57,262 nt of DNA from an uncultured Lachnospiraceae bacterium (GTDB lineage Bacteria; Bacillota; Clostridia; Lachnospirales; Lachnospiraceae): NCBI GenBank assembly GCA_910578825.1, contig CAJTSB010000016.1, positions 10,244 through 67,505 of the forward strand. The letters run 5' to 3'. The translations under genes were made by a program, and so were the position numbers. Shown piece by piece: positions 42,900 to 52,163 of this stretch; the stretch's first letter is position 1; every line of letters begins with the position of its first letter. The notes below the pieces were generated by a model. That model did not search any database. It saw only the letters and a list, made by a program, of their open reading frames with translations, and was not told the origin of the DNA.

Positions 42900-45242
42900 A
42901 TGAGAAAGAGCATACTTCTTACACGCGCAAACCTGCGTAGAGGCAGGGGTCAGATGGTGACAATATTTATACTCGTGTTCCTTGCTGCGCTCATGCTGAA
43001 TTTGTGGCTCATGTTGTCCATGGACTATCATCGGAACTTTGAGCGGTATCATGATAGACTTCATGCACAGCACGTTACGCTTGTGGTGGATGACGACAGT
43101 GAGGAAATGCATGATTTTCTGACGCGGGAGCTGGGAAAGAATCAGCAGACGAATGAGTTTGATCTGGGTGATGCTTTGAATATGCCGGGTTCTTTTTTAT
43201 ATAACGGTGGGGAGATGAATCATGATTTTGTCATCAGTGAGAAAGAGGAGGCGTTATCCCGCTCGATTGGCAGGGTAGAAATCACGGAAGAGGGAGAGGG
43301 TAAGAGCGGTGTTTATCTGCCCTTGTTGTATCAATCGGAGGATATCAGGATCGGGAAAACGATAGACATCACGATTGCGGGCAATAAGATTCCCTATAAG
43401 GTCTGCGGCTTTTTTAACAGTATTATGGTCGGCTCCCATAATTGCGCCATGACAGAGATCATTTTGACGGACGATAAATACCAGGAACTGGCAAAGCTGG
43501 AATATGCGCAAAATGCTACCATGTGCTGTGTCCGTATCCATGATAAAATGGAGAGTCAGAATTATGAGGCCTGGTTGAAAGATGCGCTCTCCGGCAGGTA
43601 TCCGGATGCACGTATTTTAAGCAACACTTATTTGCTGGTGCGCCAGTCCCGCTATGTGGCGGCGTCTATCTGTTCCGGAATTATAAGTATGATGGCGTTT
43701 CTTGTGCTTTTGATTGCGCTGGTGGTGATATCCTCAAATATCATGAATTATATTGCAGAAAATATGAAAAATCTCGGCTCTCTGAAAGCGATTGGCTATA
43801 TCAGCAGGCAGCTTGTAAATTCCCTTATGCTGCAATTTCTGGGTTTTTCGCTGCTGGCAGCCGTTGTAGGTACAGGGGGGTCTTATATGATGTTCCCGTA
43901 TGTGAATGCAATGTTGGCATCGCAGACCGGCATCCCTTACCAGACACGGTTTTTGCCGCTGCCGCTTTTGCTTACCTTCGCGGTTTTGTGTGGGGCGGTT
44001 GCAGTGGTTGTCTGCCTGTCATCCCGCAGGATGAAAAGGGTAGAGCCGATGGTTGCGCTGCGCCAGGGAATTCAGACGCATAATTTTAAGCGCAACCACA
44101 TTCCGCTTGCGAAGTCGAGGGTACCCCTTAACGCAGCGCTTGCGTTGAAAACGACATTTTCAGGAATGAAACAAAATATTATTATAGGAATCACCATGCT
44201 TGTCCTTTCCCTTGTCGTTGTGTTTTCCGGCGTACTGATTGAAAATATGCTGGTTGATTCGGAACCGATGGTGAATCTGATTGTGGGAGAGACTTCAGAC
44301 AGCTGCATCAATGTTAACCTGGGCAAAGAAGAGGAATTTTGTGAGGAGATGGATAAGGATGCACGTGTGGAAAATTATTATATCTATCATTATGAAAATG
44401 TCATCCACGAAGGCGGTTTGGAACTTTTGGCAATGATGTGTGATGATTTTTCCAAGACCAGTAATCAGGATGTTGTTTTCGAAGGGCGGGCTCCGAAGTT
44501 TGACAATGAGATTGTAATTGCAGCAAAGTATGCGAAGGAACAGGGGCTTGACATCGGGGATGAAATGAGTATTATAGCAGGTGGAAACGAAGAAAAATAT
44601 ATGATTTCAGGTTTTACGCAAATCAGCAACCAGCTTGGCAAGGACTGTCTGCTTACAAGGGAGGGTTATGAACGGATTGGCGAGTTGCAGAATGTAAGTT
44701 ATTATTTGAATTTCAGGGACAATGTGGATATTGATAAGTTTAACGAAGAAGTGAAAGAGATGTTTGGTAATGAGGTGAATGCAACCATAAATGCCCGGGC
44801 GACAGTGAAAAGCGGTGTTTCCGTTTATATCTCCATTATGACAATCATAGTGACCGGAATCCTGATTATGAGCGTGATTGTGATTGCGTTTGTGTTGTAT
44901 CTGCTGGTTCGAACCATGCTTAATCGCAAAAAACAGGAGTATGGAATTCTCAAAGCATTCGGTTTTACCACAAGACAGCTGGTCTTGCAGACTGCGCTTA
45001 GTTTTATGCCGGCGGTTGTGCTTTCTACGGTTGTTGGCATTGCCGGAAACTGTGCGATTATCAATCCTTTGATTGCATTGTTTTTAAGTGGAGTGGGGGT
45101 TGTGAAATGTTCCTTTGCCATTCCGGTTGGCCTGATTACCGTTTCGGGCGCGGGACTTGTCCTGCTTGCCTTTGCGATTGCATGTCTTTTGTCTGTCAGG
45201 ATTAAGAAGATTGTGCCGAAAGAATTGTTGTCAGGAGATTAG
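42900..45242 (+). CDS. ABC transporter permease with two FtsX domains
   Basis: The 780-residue protein has an N-terminal helix (about 15-37), a first FtsX domain with three helices near 255-385, a further helix near 425-445, a second extracellular region, and a second FtsX domain near 640-775. The large outside loops suit peptide or lipoprotein substrates. GGGGTGG precedes the ATG. With the ATPase and the two-component pair it forms a likely antimicrobial-peptide or envelope-stress response unit. Confidence 0.92.
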   Translation: MRKSILLTRANLRRGRGQMVTIFILVFLAALMLNLWLMLSMDYHRNFERYHDRLHAQHVTLVVDDDSEEMHDFLTRELGKNQQTNEFDLGDALNMPGSFLYNGGEMNHDFVISEKEEALSRSIGRVEITEEGEGKSGVYLPLLYQSEDIRIGKTIDITIAGNKIPYKVCGFFNSIMVGSHNCAMTEIILTDDKYQELAKLEYAQNATMCCVRIHDKMESQNYEAWLKDALSGRYPDARILSNTYLLVRQSRYVAASICSGIISMMAFLVLLIALVVISSNIMNYIAENMKNLGSLKAIGYISRQLVNSLMLQFLGFSLLAAVVGTGGSYMMFPYVNAMLASQTGIPYQTRFLPLPLLLTFAVLCGAVAVVVCLSSRRMKRVEPMVALRQGIQTHNFKRNHIPLAKSRVPLNAALALKTTFSGMKQNIIIGITMLVLSLVVVFSGVLIENMLVDSEPMVNLIVGETSDSCINVNLGKEEEFCEEMDKDARVENYYIYHYENVIHEGGLELLAMMCDDFSKTSNQDVVFEGRAPKFDNEIVIAAKYAKEQGLDIGDEMSIIAGGNEEKYMISGFTQISNQLGKDCLLTREGYERIGELQNVSYYLNFRDNVDIDKFNEEVKEMFGNEVNATINARATVKSGVSVYISIMTIIVTGILIMSVIVIAFVLYLLVRTMLNRKKQEYGILKAFGFTTRQLVLQTALSFMPAVVLSTVVGIAGNCAIINPLIALFLSGVGVVKCSFAIPVGLITVSGAGLVLLAFAIACLLSVRIKKIVPKELLSGD

Positions 45243-45305
45243 CAAGATTTGCGCTCCTGCTTGTTGTCAACCTGGATGAGGAATGGTTATATGGAGGATA
45301 TATAG

Positions 45306-46211
45306 ATGAAATTTCGCGGATTGATTATTTCTTTACAGGAATTGAATATTGCACAGGAGAAAGATGCGGAGCGCTTTGTCATGGAAGATGGGCTTACAGA
45401 ACTTCTGGATAATCTTTACCGACATGACGTGCAGATTGTCAATCTGGATATGTTTGGGGCGGACTGTCCGGAGAAATTGCAGGTAGTGCTGGAGCTCTGC
45501 CGGCTTGCGCCGGAGGATTGCCTGCTGCTTACAGCAACGGATCGTGTTCTTTCCATTGCAGATGGAATGGATGTGGCGGTTCTTGGCTACGTCAACCCGA
45601 GGATTCCGGGGCAGAAATTTTCCGGGGTTGGAGTGCTGGTGGAGAGTTTTGAGGAGGTTGATTTCCTGTTTCTGGAACATGCATACCAGCGCAAACATGA
45701 GATTCCCTGGACGGTTATTGAGACGAGACGGTGTTTTCTGCGCGAGATGACGCTGGACGATTTGGATGATTTGTTTCAGTTGTATCAGGGCGAGAGTATT
45801 ACGCGGCATATGGAAGGACTATATGAGCGTAAGAAGGAAGAGGAATACACGCAGGCATATATCAAAAATGTATATCGTTTCTATGGTTATGGAATGTGGC
45901 TTGCCGTAGATAAGAAGGGGGGACGGCTCATTGGCAGGGCGGGGTTGAATAATCTGAACCTCCATGGGCAGCCCGCTCTGGAGATGGGCTATGTGATTGG
46001 AGAGGAATATCAGAATCAAGGTTATGCCACCGAGCTTTGCCGGGCAATTCTTGCATTTGCGAAGGAGAATACGGGGTTTGCACAGGTGCAGTGCCTCATA
46101 CATAAAGATAACCGGATTTCCATTCATCTGGCGGAAAATCTTGGTTTTGTCTGGAAGGAGGAAATGGAGGTGCAGGGAGAACTGTTGCAAAGATATGAGA
46201 TCCAATTCTAG
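45306..46211 (+). CDS. Two-domain protein: HAD-like N-terminus plus GNAT acetyltransferase
   Basis: The 301-residue protein has a C-terminal GNAT domain (about 140-300: RRCFLREMTLDDLDDLFQLY, GEEYQNQGYATELC, IHKDNRISIHLAENLGFV). The N-terminal 135 residues read like a degenerate HAD-type phosphatase fold (ELLDNLYRHDVQIVNLDMFG, LLLTATDRVLSIADGMDVAV) but lack the catalytic DxD start, so the domain is probably not a phosphatase. TGGAGGATATATAG precedes the ATG. Substrate is unknown. Confidence 0.78.
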   Translation: MKFRGLIISLQELNIAQEKDAERFVMEDGLTELLDNLYRHDVQIVNLDMFGADCPEKLQVVLELCRLAPEDCLLLTATDRVLSIADGMDVAVLGYVNPRIPGQKFSGVGVLVESFEEVDFLFLEHAYQRKHEIPWTVIETRRCFLREMTLDDLDDLFQLYQGESITRHMEGLYERKKEEEYTQAYIKNVYRFYGYGMWLAVDKKGGRLIGRAGLNNLNLHGQPALEMGYVIGEEYQNQGYATELCRAILAFAKENTGFAQVQCLIHKDNRISIHLAENLGFVWKEEMEVQGELLQRYEIQF

Positions 46212-46229
46212 CATACGCAAAAAAAATAT

Positions 46230-46258
46230 TGCATTTTCCACAATTTTTATCTATAATG
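46230..46258 (+). promoter_or_regulatory. Promoter of the rel gene
   Basis: TTGCAT and TATAAT are separated by exactly 17 bases, 45 bases upstream of the rel start. Confidence 0.75.
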
Positions 46259-46302
46259 TAGTTTACCTACAATTACGAGAGCGATTGCAAGCAGGGTGGT
46301 GA

Positions 46303-48639
46303 ATGCTTATGGAAGAGAAGATGAATATGGGATTGGAAGAACAGCAGGAATTGGAAGAGCTGGGAGACCGCATAACGCCTACCAAGGAATTTGTGAGTCC
46401 CGGGAGCCTGTATGATGAGCTGATTGCAAATGTAAGACGGTATCATCCTTCCACAGATATTTCGTTGATTGAAAAAGCATATAAGATTGCAGACGAGGCG
46501 CATAAGGGACAGGTGCGCAAATCAGGGGAGGCCTATATCATCCATCCACTGTGCGTGGCAATCATCCTTGCCGATTTGGAACTGGATAAGGAGACCATTG
46601 TGGCAGGAATCCTTCATGATGTTGTAGAGGACACGGTCATGACGGAGGAAGAAATTGCCAGAGAGTTCAGTGAGGAAGTAGCGCTTTTGGTAGACGGGGT
46701 TACCAAATTGGGACAATTGCCCTATGAAGCGGATAAGGTGGAAGTCCAGGCGGAGAACATGCGTAAGATGTTTCTTGCTATGGCGAAGGATATCCGTGTG
46801 ATTTTGATTAAACTGGCGGACCGCCTTCATAATATGCGGACGCTCAAATATATGAAACCGGAGAAACAGAGGGAGAAAGCAAGGGAAACGATGGATATTT
46901 ACGCTCCCATTGCACAACGTCTCGGTATTTCCAAGGTTAAGATAGAATTAGACGACCTCTCTTTAAAATATCTTGAGCCGGAAGCCTACTATGATTTGGT
47001 GGAGAAGATTGCGCTCAGGAAAACAACGCGTGAGGAATATGTGGAGCAGCTCGTAGAAGAGGTAAAACAACACATTTCCAAGGCGGGAATTATGGCGTCC
47101 ATTGATGGACGCGCGAAACATTTCTTCAGTATCTATAAGAAAATGGTAAATCAGGATAAGACGCTGGACCAGATTTTTGATTTATTTGCAATCCGTATCA
47201 TTGTGAAATCAGTCAAGGACTGTTATGCAGCCCTCGGTGTGATTCATGAAATGTATAAACCAATTCCAGGAAGATTTAAAGATTATATTGCAATGCCTAA
47301 GCCCAATATGTACCAGTCTCTGCACACGACGCTGATTGGGCCAACCGGGCAGCCTTTTGAGATACAGATACGTACGTATGAGATGCACCGTACGGCAGAG
47401 TATGGCATTGCCGCGCATTGGAAGTATAAGGAAGCGGCCAGCGGTAATAAGATGGAAGAGAAGACGCAGGAGGAAGCAAAATTAAGCTGGTTGAGACAGA
47501 TTCTGGAATGGCAGAAAGATATGTCGGACAACCGGGAGTTTATGAGCCTTCTCAAGAGTGATTTGGATTTGTTTTCCGATACCGTGTTCTGTTTTACGCC
47601 GTCGGGTGATGTGAAAAATCTGCCGAAGGGTTCGACTTCCATTGATTTTGCCTATAGCATCCATTCGGCTGTGGGTAATAAGATGATTGGCGCAAAGGTC
47701 AACGGCAAGCTTGTCAATATTGATTATGTAATCCAGAATGGAGACAGAATTGAGGTTTTGACGTCTCAGAATTCCAGGGGTCCAAGTCGTGACTGGCTCA
47801 ACATTGTCAAGAGTACGCAGGCTAAGAATAAAATTAACCAGTGGTTCCGCAGCGAATTTAAGGAAGAGAATATTTCCAAAGGGAAAGAATTGCTGGCACA
47901 GTATTGTAAGTCAAAGGGGATTAATTGGTCGGATATCAACCAGCTTTCTTATCAGAGCCGCATTATGCGCAAATACGGTTTTCGCGATTGGGAATCTGTT
48001 CTGGCTGCCATAGGACATGGAGGCCTCAAGGAAGGGCAGATTATCAACAAGATGCTGGAGTATTATCAGGGAGACCATCCGATTGCCGTTACAGATGAAG
48101 ATATTTTGAAAATTGTCGAGAATGGCGGCATGAGCGGTACGACGTCTGGTGGAAACCGGGAAAAGGACGGCAGACTGCGTGCTAAGAGTGGGATCCTTGT
48201 AAGGGGAATTGACGATATGGCTGTGCGTTTTTCCCGTTGTTGCGCACCGGTGCCTGGAGATGAGATTGTCGGATTTGTCACACGGGGAAGAGGAATTTCG
48301 ATTCACCGCACAGACTGTATTAATATCGTCAATCTCTCAGAGCTGGACAGGGAACGCTTGCTTGATGCGGAATGGCAGACGCAGGAGAGCGACGAGCGGT
48401 GTTACATGGCAGAGATTAAGATGTATGGGAATAATCGTACTGGTCTTTTGGTTGACGTCACGAAAGTTCTCACGGAACATCAGATAGATATTGACTCTGT
48501 ACATTCTTCCACGAGCAAGCAGGGAATTGCAACGATTACGCTTGCTTTTCGTACCAAAGGAAAAGATGAGCTCAACAGTCTGGTGGAAAAATTGCGCCAG
48601 GTGGAGAGCATTATAGATATAGAGAGGACCAGGGGATGA
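46303..48639 (+). CDS. relA: Bifunctional (p)ppGpp synthetase/hydrolase Rel
   Basis: The 778-residue protein has all Rel domains in order: HD hydrolase (about 60-200: YIIHPLCVAIILADLELD, GILHDVVEDT, LADRLHNMRTL), synthetase (about 260-370: YKPIPGRFKDYIAMPKPNMY, QSLHTT), TGS (about 425-490: VFCFTPSGDVKNLPKGST), and C-terminal zinc-finger and ACT domains (RCCAPVPGDEIVG, RGISIHRTDC). It makes and degrades the stringent-response alarmone. Both catalytic sites look intact. Confidence 0.96.
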   Translation: MLMEEKMNMGLEEQQELEELGDRITPTKEFVSPGSLYDELIANVRRYHPSTDISLIEKAYKIADEAHKGQVRKSGEAYIIHPLCVAIILADLELDKETIVAGILHDVVEDTVMTEEEIAREFSEEVALLVDGVTKLGQLPYEADKVEVQAENMRKMFLAMAKDIRVILIKLADRLHNMRTLKYMKPEKQREKARETMDIYAPIAQRLGISKVKIELDDLSLKYLEPEAYYDLVEKIALRKTTREEYVEQLVEEVKQHISKAGIMASIDGRAKHFFSIYKKMVNQDKTLDQIFDLFAIRIIVKSVKDCYAALGVIHEMYKPIPGRFKDYIAMPKPNMYQSLHTTLIGPTGQPFEIQIRTYEMHRTAEYGIAAHWKYKEAASGNKMEEKTQEEAKLSWLRQILEWQKDMSDNREFMSLLKSDLDLFSDTVFCFTPSGDVKNLPKGSTSIDFAYSIHSAVGNKMIGAKVNGKLVNIDYVIQNGDRIEVLTSQNSRGPSRDWLNIVKSTQAKNKINQWFRSEFKEENISKGKELLAQYCKSKGINWSDINQLSYQSRIMRKYGFRDWESVLAAIGHGGLKEGQIINKMLEYYQGDHPIAVTDEDILKIVENGGMSGTTSGGNREKDGRLRAKSGILVRGIDDMAVRFSRCCAPVPGDEIVGFVTRGRGISIHRTDCINIVNLSELDRERLLDAEWQTQESDERCYMAEIKMYGNNRTGLLVDVTKVLTEHQIDIDSVHSSTSKQGIATITLAFRTKGKDELNSLVEKLRQVESIIDIERTRG

Positions 48640-48672
48640 TGCGTCGCCTGGACCAGGAATTTAAGTTAAAAT

Positions 48673-48718
48673 AAATCCGCTTGGAGGAAACGGAGATTAG
48701 TTTCTTCTGAGCGGATTT
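48673..48718 (+). terminator. Hairpin after rel
   Basis: AAATCCGCT pairs with AGCGGATTT, with inner GAAAC/GTTTC pairing. A short TTTT overlaps the stem end. It probably ends the rel transcript. Confidence 0.65.
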
Positions 48719-48752
48719 TGCCTGATATATTATGTTTTCGGGAGGTGAAACT

Positions 48753-49472
48753 GTGCAGATAGGCGTATGTGACGACCAGAAAGAAATCCGGGATATGATG
48801 ATTGAAAAAGTAAAGAAACTTTACCCGATGGGAGAGGTGGTATCATATGATTCCGGGCAGGCAGTATTGGATGCCTTACAGTTTCCGGACATCCTGTTTC
48901 TTGATATTCAGATGCCGGAAATGGATGGAATGGAGACTGCCCGCAAGCTCCGGAAACAGAATCAGCAAATGATCCTGATTTTTGTGACGGTAACGCAAGA
49001 TTATGTATTTCAGTCTTTTGATGTGAGGGCGTTTCATTATCTGGTTAAGCCATTTGAGGATGCGAAATTTCAGGAAGTCCTGCAAAATGCTGTCCGGCAG
49101 TATGAGGAGAGGGAAACGGAGCATACGGACATGAAAAAAGAAAGAAATCCGCTGCTGGTAACCGTAAAGGGAGAACATATTACGATCCCTATAGAGGAAA
49201 TTGTATATGCGGAAATATATAATCGCAAAATAATCATTCACACAGTGGATGCGGATATCGAATACTATGGGAAGATGAAGGAGCTGGAGAAGAAAGCGGG
49301 GGAGGACTTTTACCGTCCCCATAGAGGGTATCTTATCAATTTTCATTTTGTCCAAAAATATGACGCTGCAACGATTTACCTGAAAAAGGGACAGGCGCTT
49401 ATGGCAAAACAAAACTACCAGGATTTTGTCAAGTGTTATTTACGGTTTAATCAGAGAAAGGGAAAGGGATAG
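48753..49472 (+). CDS. LytTR-family response regulator (AgrA/ComE type)
   Basis: The 239-residue protein has a receiver (IGVCDDQKEIRDMMI, phospho-Asp in ILFLDIQMPEMDGMETA, Lys in YLVKPFEDAKF) and a LytTR DNA-binding domain (ITIPIEEIVYAEIYNRKIII, FYRPHRGYLINFHFV). A GTG start 6 bases after GGAGGTG is best; an ATG seven codons upstream lacks a site. It pairs with the GHKL kinase 9 bases downstream. Confidence 0.92.
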   Translation: MQIGVCDDQKEIRDMMIEKVKKLYPMGEVVSYDSGQAVLDALQFPDILFLDIQMPEMDGMETARKLRKQNQQMILIFVTVTQDYVFQSFDVRAFHYLVKPFEDAKFQEVLQNAVRQYEERETEHTDMKKERNPLLVTVKGEHITIPIEEIVYAEIYNRKIIIHTVDADIEYYGKMKELEKKAGEDFYRPHRGYLINFHFVQKYDAATIYLKKGQALMAKQNYQDFVKCYLRFNQRKGKG

Positions 49473-49481
49473 GAAACAGCA

Positions 49482-50909
49482 ATGGAGCAGGCGGAAATTC
49501 ATGGAATTGTTGATGCGGTAAGTTATCTGTTGCCGATAGCAGATGCGTTTGCCAGAGGATTTTGCCTTTATCGGTTTGTGAAACCTTTTATGATTTCACC
49601 GCTTATGACGAATGGCGTTTGTTTCTGTGAGAAAGCGAAAGAATTCCAATCAGGAAAGAACAGGATTGCTGCATGCGGTGGCACGGCATATTTTTTGACA
49701 GTGCTCTTGTGTTATACACTACAGATTTCTATGGATTTTTATGTCATTTATGGTATGGCAAGCCTTGCGATGTTCCTTGTCATCTGCTGGATGGATAGGA
49801 GAAATTACAGGCAGAAATTTTTTCTTGTGACAACGTTTTTCTCCCTTAACTGCTTTGCGGCGTCGATGGCAGAAATTCTTTATGATTATCTATACTATTC
49901 GGCACTGAAAACGAATTTTATGAGGAGCCATGAACAGATGGCTTTTGGCTTGTATATCATCATGTGCCTGTTTGATCTGGTTATGGAAGTTGTGTTTACC
50001 TCCGTTGGAACCTGGCAGGTGGTCAGGATTTATGTGGACAAGGCAAAGGAAATGGAGAAAAAGGAAGTAGTGATGCTGGCGTTTCCTTCGCTCATGGGTG
50101 TCATAGGATTTGAAATTATGCGGTATTACCGTGTATTTTATGCGTTGAGAACAGGGGGTATGGAGGGAACATATGACAGTTTGATGCTGTTATATTGTGT
50201 GGTCTCGTCCATTACAATTATTGTGGTAATCATGTTGTATCAGAATATTAAGGCAAAGCAGGAGGAGAATCAGCAGGCAAAGATTCTTGGTGCGCAGATT
50301 GGCAGTCTCAGGCAGCACATGGGGCAGGTGGAAGGCCTTTATCAGAATATCCGCAGCATGAAACATGATATGACAAACCATATCCTCACACTGGAAAGAC
50401 TTTATCAGGGAAATCAGGCGGAAGAAGCGAAAATCTACAGTGATTGTCTGAAGACCGAGCTTGCACAGGTGACAGGCGGATTCGAAACCGGGAATCCTAT
50501 TACGAATGTAATCTTGCAGGAGTTTGCAAAGGAGGCAGAAAAAAGGGGGATTTTATTTGAGTCTGGATTTCATTATCCTGTGGATGCGAATATTGACGTC
50601 TTTGATGTCAGTGTAGTCCTCAACAATGCATTGCAGAATGCGATAGAAAATACCGGAAAAGGGAAACGGATATCCATCATTTCCTATCGAAGGAATAATG
50701 CCTGTATCATCGAAATCTGTAACAGCTTTAGCGGAAATCTGCAATGGAATACGGAAAGCGGACTTCCGCTTACATTGAAAGAAGAGGCAAACGGCCATGG
50801 ATACGGTCTGCCCAATATCCGCAGGGTGGCAGGGAAATATGCCGGCGACATAGATATCGTGTTAAAGGATGGGGAGTTTTGCCTTTGCGTTATGCTGATG
50901 ATGGAGTGA
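49482..50909 (+). CDS. GHKL-type sensor histidine kinase (AgrC-like)
   Basis: The 475-residue protein has six or so membrane helices (about 1-250), a coiled linker, the phospho-His in IRSMKHDMTNHILTLE, and a GHKL ATPase domain with VLNNALQNAIENT and GHGYGLPNIRRV. It is the sensor for the adjacent LytTR regulator. No AgrB protease or AgrD peptide gene lies in the window, so the signal source is unknown. Confidence 0.9.
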   Translation: MEQAEIHGIVDAVSYLLPIADAFARGFCLYRFVKPFMISPLMTNGVCFCEKAKEFQSGKNRIAACGGTAYFLTVLLCYTLQISMDFYVIYGMASLAMFLVICWMDRRNYRQKFFLVTTFFSLNCFAASMAEILYDYLYYSALKTNFMRSHEQMAFGLYIIMCLFDLVMEVVFTSVGTWQVVRIYVDKAKEMEKKEVVMLAFPSLMGVIGFEIMRYYRVFYALRTGGMEGTYDSLMLLYCVVSSITIIVVIMLYQNIKAKQEENQQAKILGAQIGSLRQHMGQVEGLYQNIRSMKHDMTNHILTLERLYQGNQAEEAKIYSDCLKTELAQVTGGFETGNPITNVILQEFAKEAEKRGILFESGFHYPVDANIDVFDVSVVLNNALQNAIENTGKGKRISIISYRRNNACIIEICNSFSGNLQWNTESGLPLTLKEEANGHGYGLPNIRRVAGKYAGDIDIVLKDGEFCLCVMLMME

Positions 50910-51052
50910 AAAATATTCGTTTACATAATTAAGTTGACCATTGGCGTTATTGCAGTGGAAAATTTTTTGTGTTAGTCGATATATGAAGTAATAATGTAAA
51001 TAGAAGAGGATAAGTTTGGTGTAACAATGCTGTTGCAGGAAAGGACAGAACT

Positions 51053-51463
51053 ATGGACGTGAAAGGATTGGGAGCTACAGGTTACCTGAGAGATTATGGA
51101 GCAAAAAGCCGCAAAAGCGTACCGGGAAAAAGCTATTTAGAAAAAACAGAGAACAAAAACGTATTGGAAAAAGTAACTCCTTCAAAGCAAATATCGATAG
51201 AAGATATTTACGATAAGATGAAACAGGGGAATAAGGAGATAGAAAAGGCAAAGACGGATACGGACATCATTGTAAAACCGGATGGTTCCAGGGCGCTGGT
51301 GGTGACGATGAGCGTCGGCGGGATGGAAACTACCATGAGCCTGGAGATTTCCAAGCCCACCGACTTGCCAAATGAAACTGGGAAAAATGAGGATGATGTT
51401 TCCCAGATGCCAGACAGAGAGGTGTTATGTGAAGGGATAGAGTATGAGGCGGATGAGGCATAG
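51053..51463 (+). CDS. Small uncharacterised cytoplasmic protein (136 aa)
   Basis: The protein begins MDVKGLGATGYLRDYGAKSR and is charged and soluble, with one beta-rich stretch (DIIVKPDGSRALVVTMSVGG). I do not recognise its family. GCAGGAAAGGAC precedes the ATG. It is isolated between the GHKL kinase gene and a convergent XRE gene. Confidence 0.6.
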   Translation: MDVKGLGATGYLRDYGAKSRKSVPGKSYLEKTENKNVLEKVTPSKQISIEDIYDKMKQGNKEIEKAKTDTDIIVKPDGSRALVVTMSVGGMETTMSLEISKPTDLPNETGKNEDDVSQMPDREVLCEGIEYEADEA

Positions 51464-51480
51464 AACAAGGGGACTGTTTT

Positions 51481-51945
51481 TTATTGTTTACGGAAGGAAC
51501 GACCTATCAGAAAGACCCCGATCAGCATTTCTCCAATGGACAGCCCCAGCATCAAACCCGATATAAAATCTCGGAAAGCTGTACCAGAAAACGTCAGTGA
51601 AACTGCGAACAGCGCAATTCCCATAGTGATGAGAACTATGCCCAATAAAGAATGTTTCTGCTTTTCCAGACGCTGTATGCGCTCAAGCATGGCAATCATC
51701 TGCTGTTCGTTAAAAGTGCCGGTATTACCACTTTCTTTTGTCTCTCCGTCCATCAATTCGGCAATTGAAATTTCCAGTTCCTGACATAAGTGTTTTACGA
51801 TACTGTAATCGGGCATACATTTTCCTGTTTCCCATTTTGAGACGGTTTTGTTTGAAACGCCAAGTTTCTCTGCCAGTTGTTCCTGCGTAAGATTTTTTTC
51901 CTTTCGTTTCTGTGCAATAAATCTGCCTGTAGTAAGTTGATTCAT
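51481..51945 (-). CDS. XRE-family regulator with two C-terminal membrane helices
   Basis: The 154-residue protein has an XRE HTH (about 5-60: LTQEQLAEKLGVSNKTVSKW, ETGKCMPD) and two hydrophobic segments (about 98-118 and 125-148). ACGGAGGT lies 6 bases before ATG 51945. It is a short relative of the XRE membrane regulator at 7434-8243; the HTHs share the VSKWETGKxMPD pattern. It is divergent from the lipoprotein gene. Confidence 0.85.
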   Translation of the reverse strand: MNQLTTGRFIAQKRKEKNLTQEQLAEKLGVSNKTVSKWETGKCMPDYSIVKHLCQELEISIAELMDGETKESGNTGTFNEQQMIAMLERIQRLEKQKHSLLGIVLITMGIALFAVSLTFSGTAFRDFISGLMLGLSIGEMLIGVFLIGRSFRKQ

Positions 51946-51998
51946 GTGAAATACCTCCGTATGTGATACATTTATTTTAACAGTTTTCCTGCAAAACA

Positions 51999-52051
51999 AC
52001 ACCCCTCAAAAGGAGAAAATTGGGGGAATCTATAGGCAGACAGAGGGGTGT
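51999..52051. other. 9-bp inverted repeat in the divergent promoter region
   Basis: ACACCCCTC (51999-52007) and GAGGGGTGT (52043-52051) are perfect inverted arms 35 bases apart, between the XRE gene and the lipoprotein promoter. They could be paired operators for the XRE protein. Confidence 0.4.
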
Positions 52052-52056
52052 AAATC

Positions 52057-52085
52057 TTGAGTTCGGGTAAACTTTGTGGTAGAAT
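52057..52085 (+). promoter_or_regulatory. Promoter upstream of the lipoprotein gene
   Basis: TTGAGT and TAGAAT are 17 bases apart. The sequence CTTGAGTTCGGG and TTTGTGGTAGAATA closely matches a second promoter at 54508-54536. Confidence 0.65.
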
Positions 52086-52163
52086 ATATGGACAAGATAC
52101 AGAAGATAAAGTGTTCCAAATCGGGCAAGGGAGGATGATTATAAAAAATTAAAAGTTAGTCTG

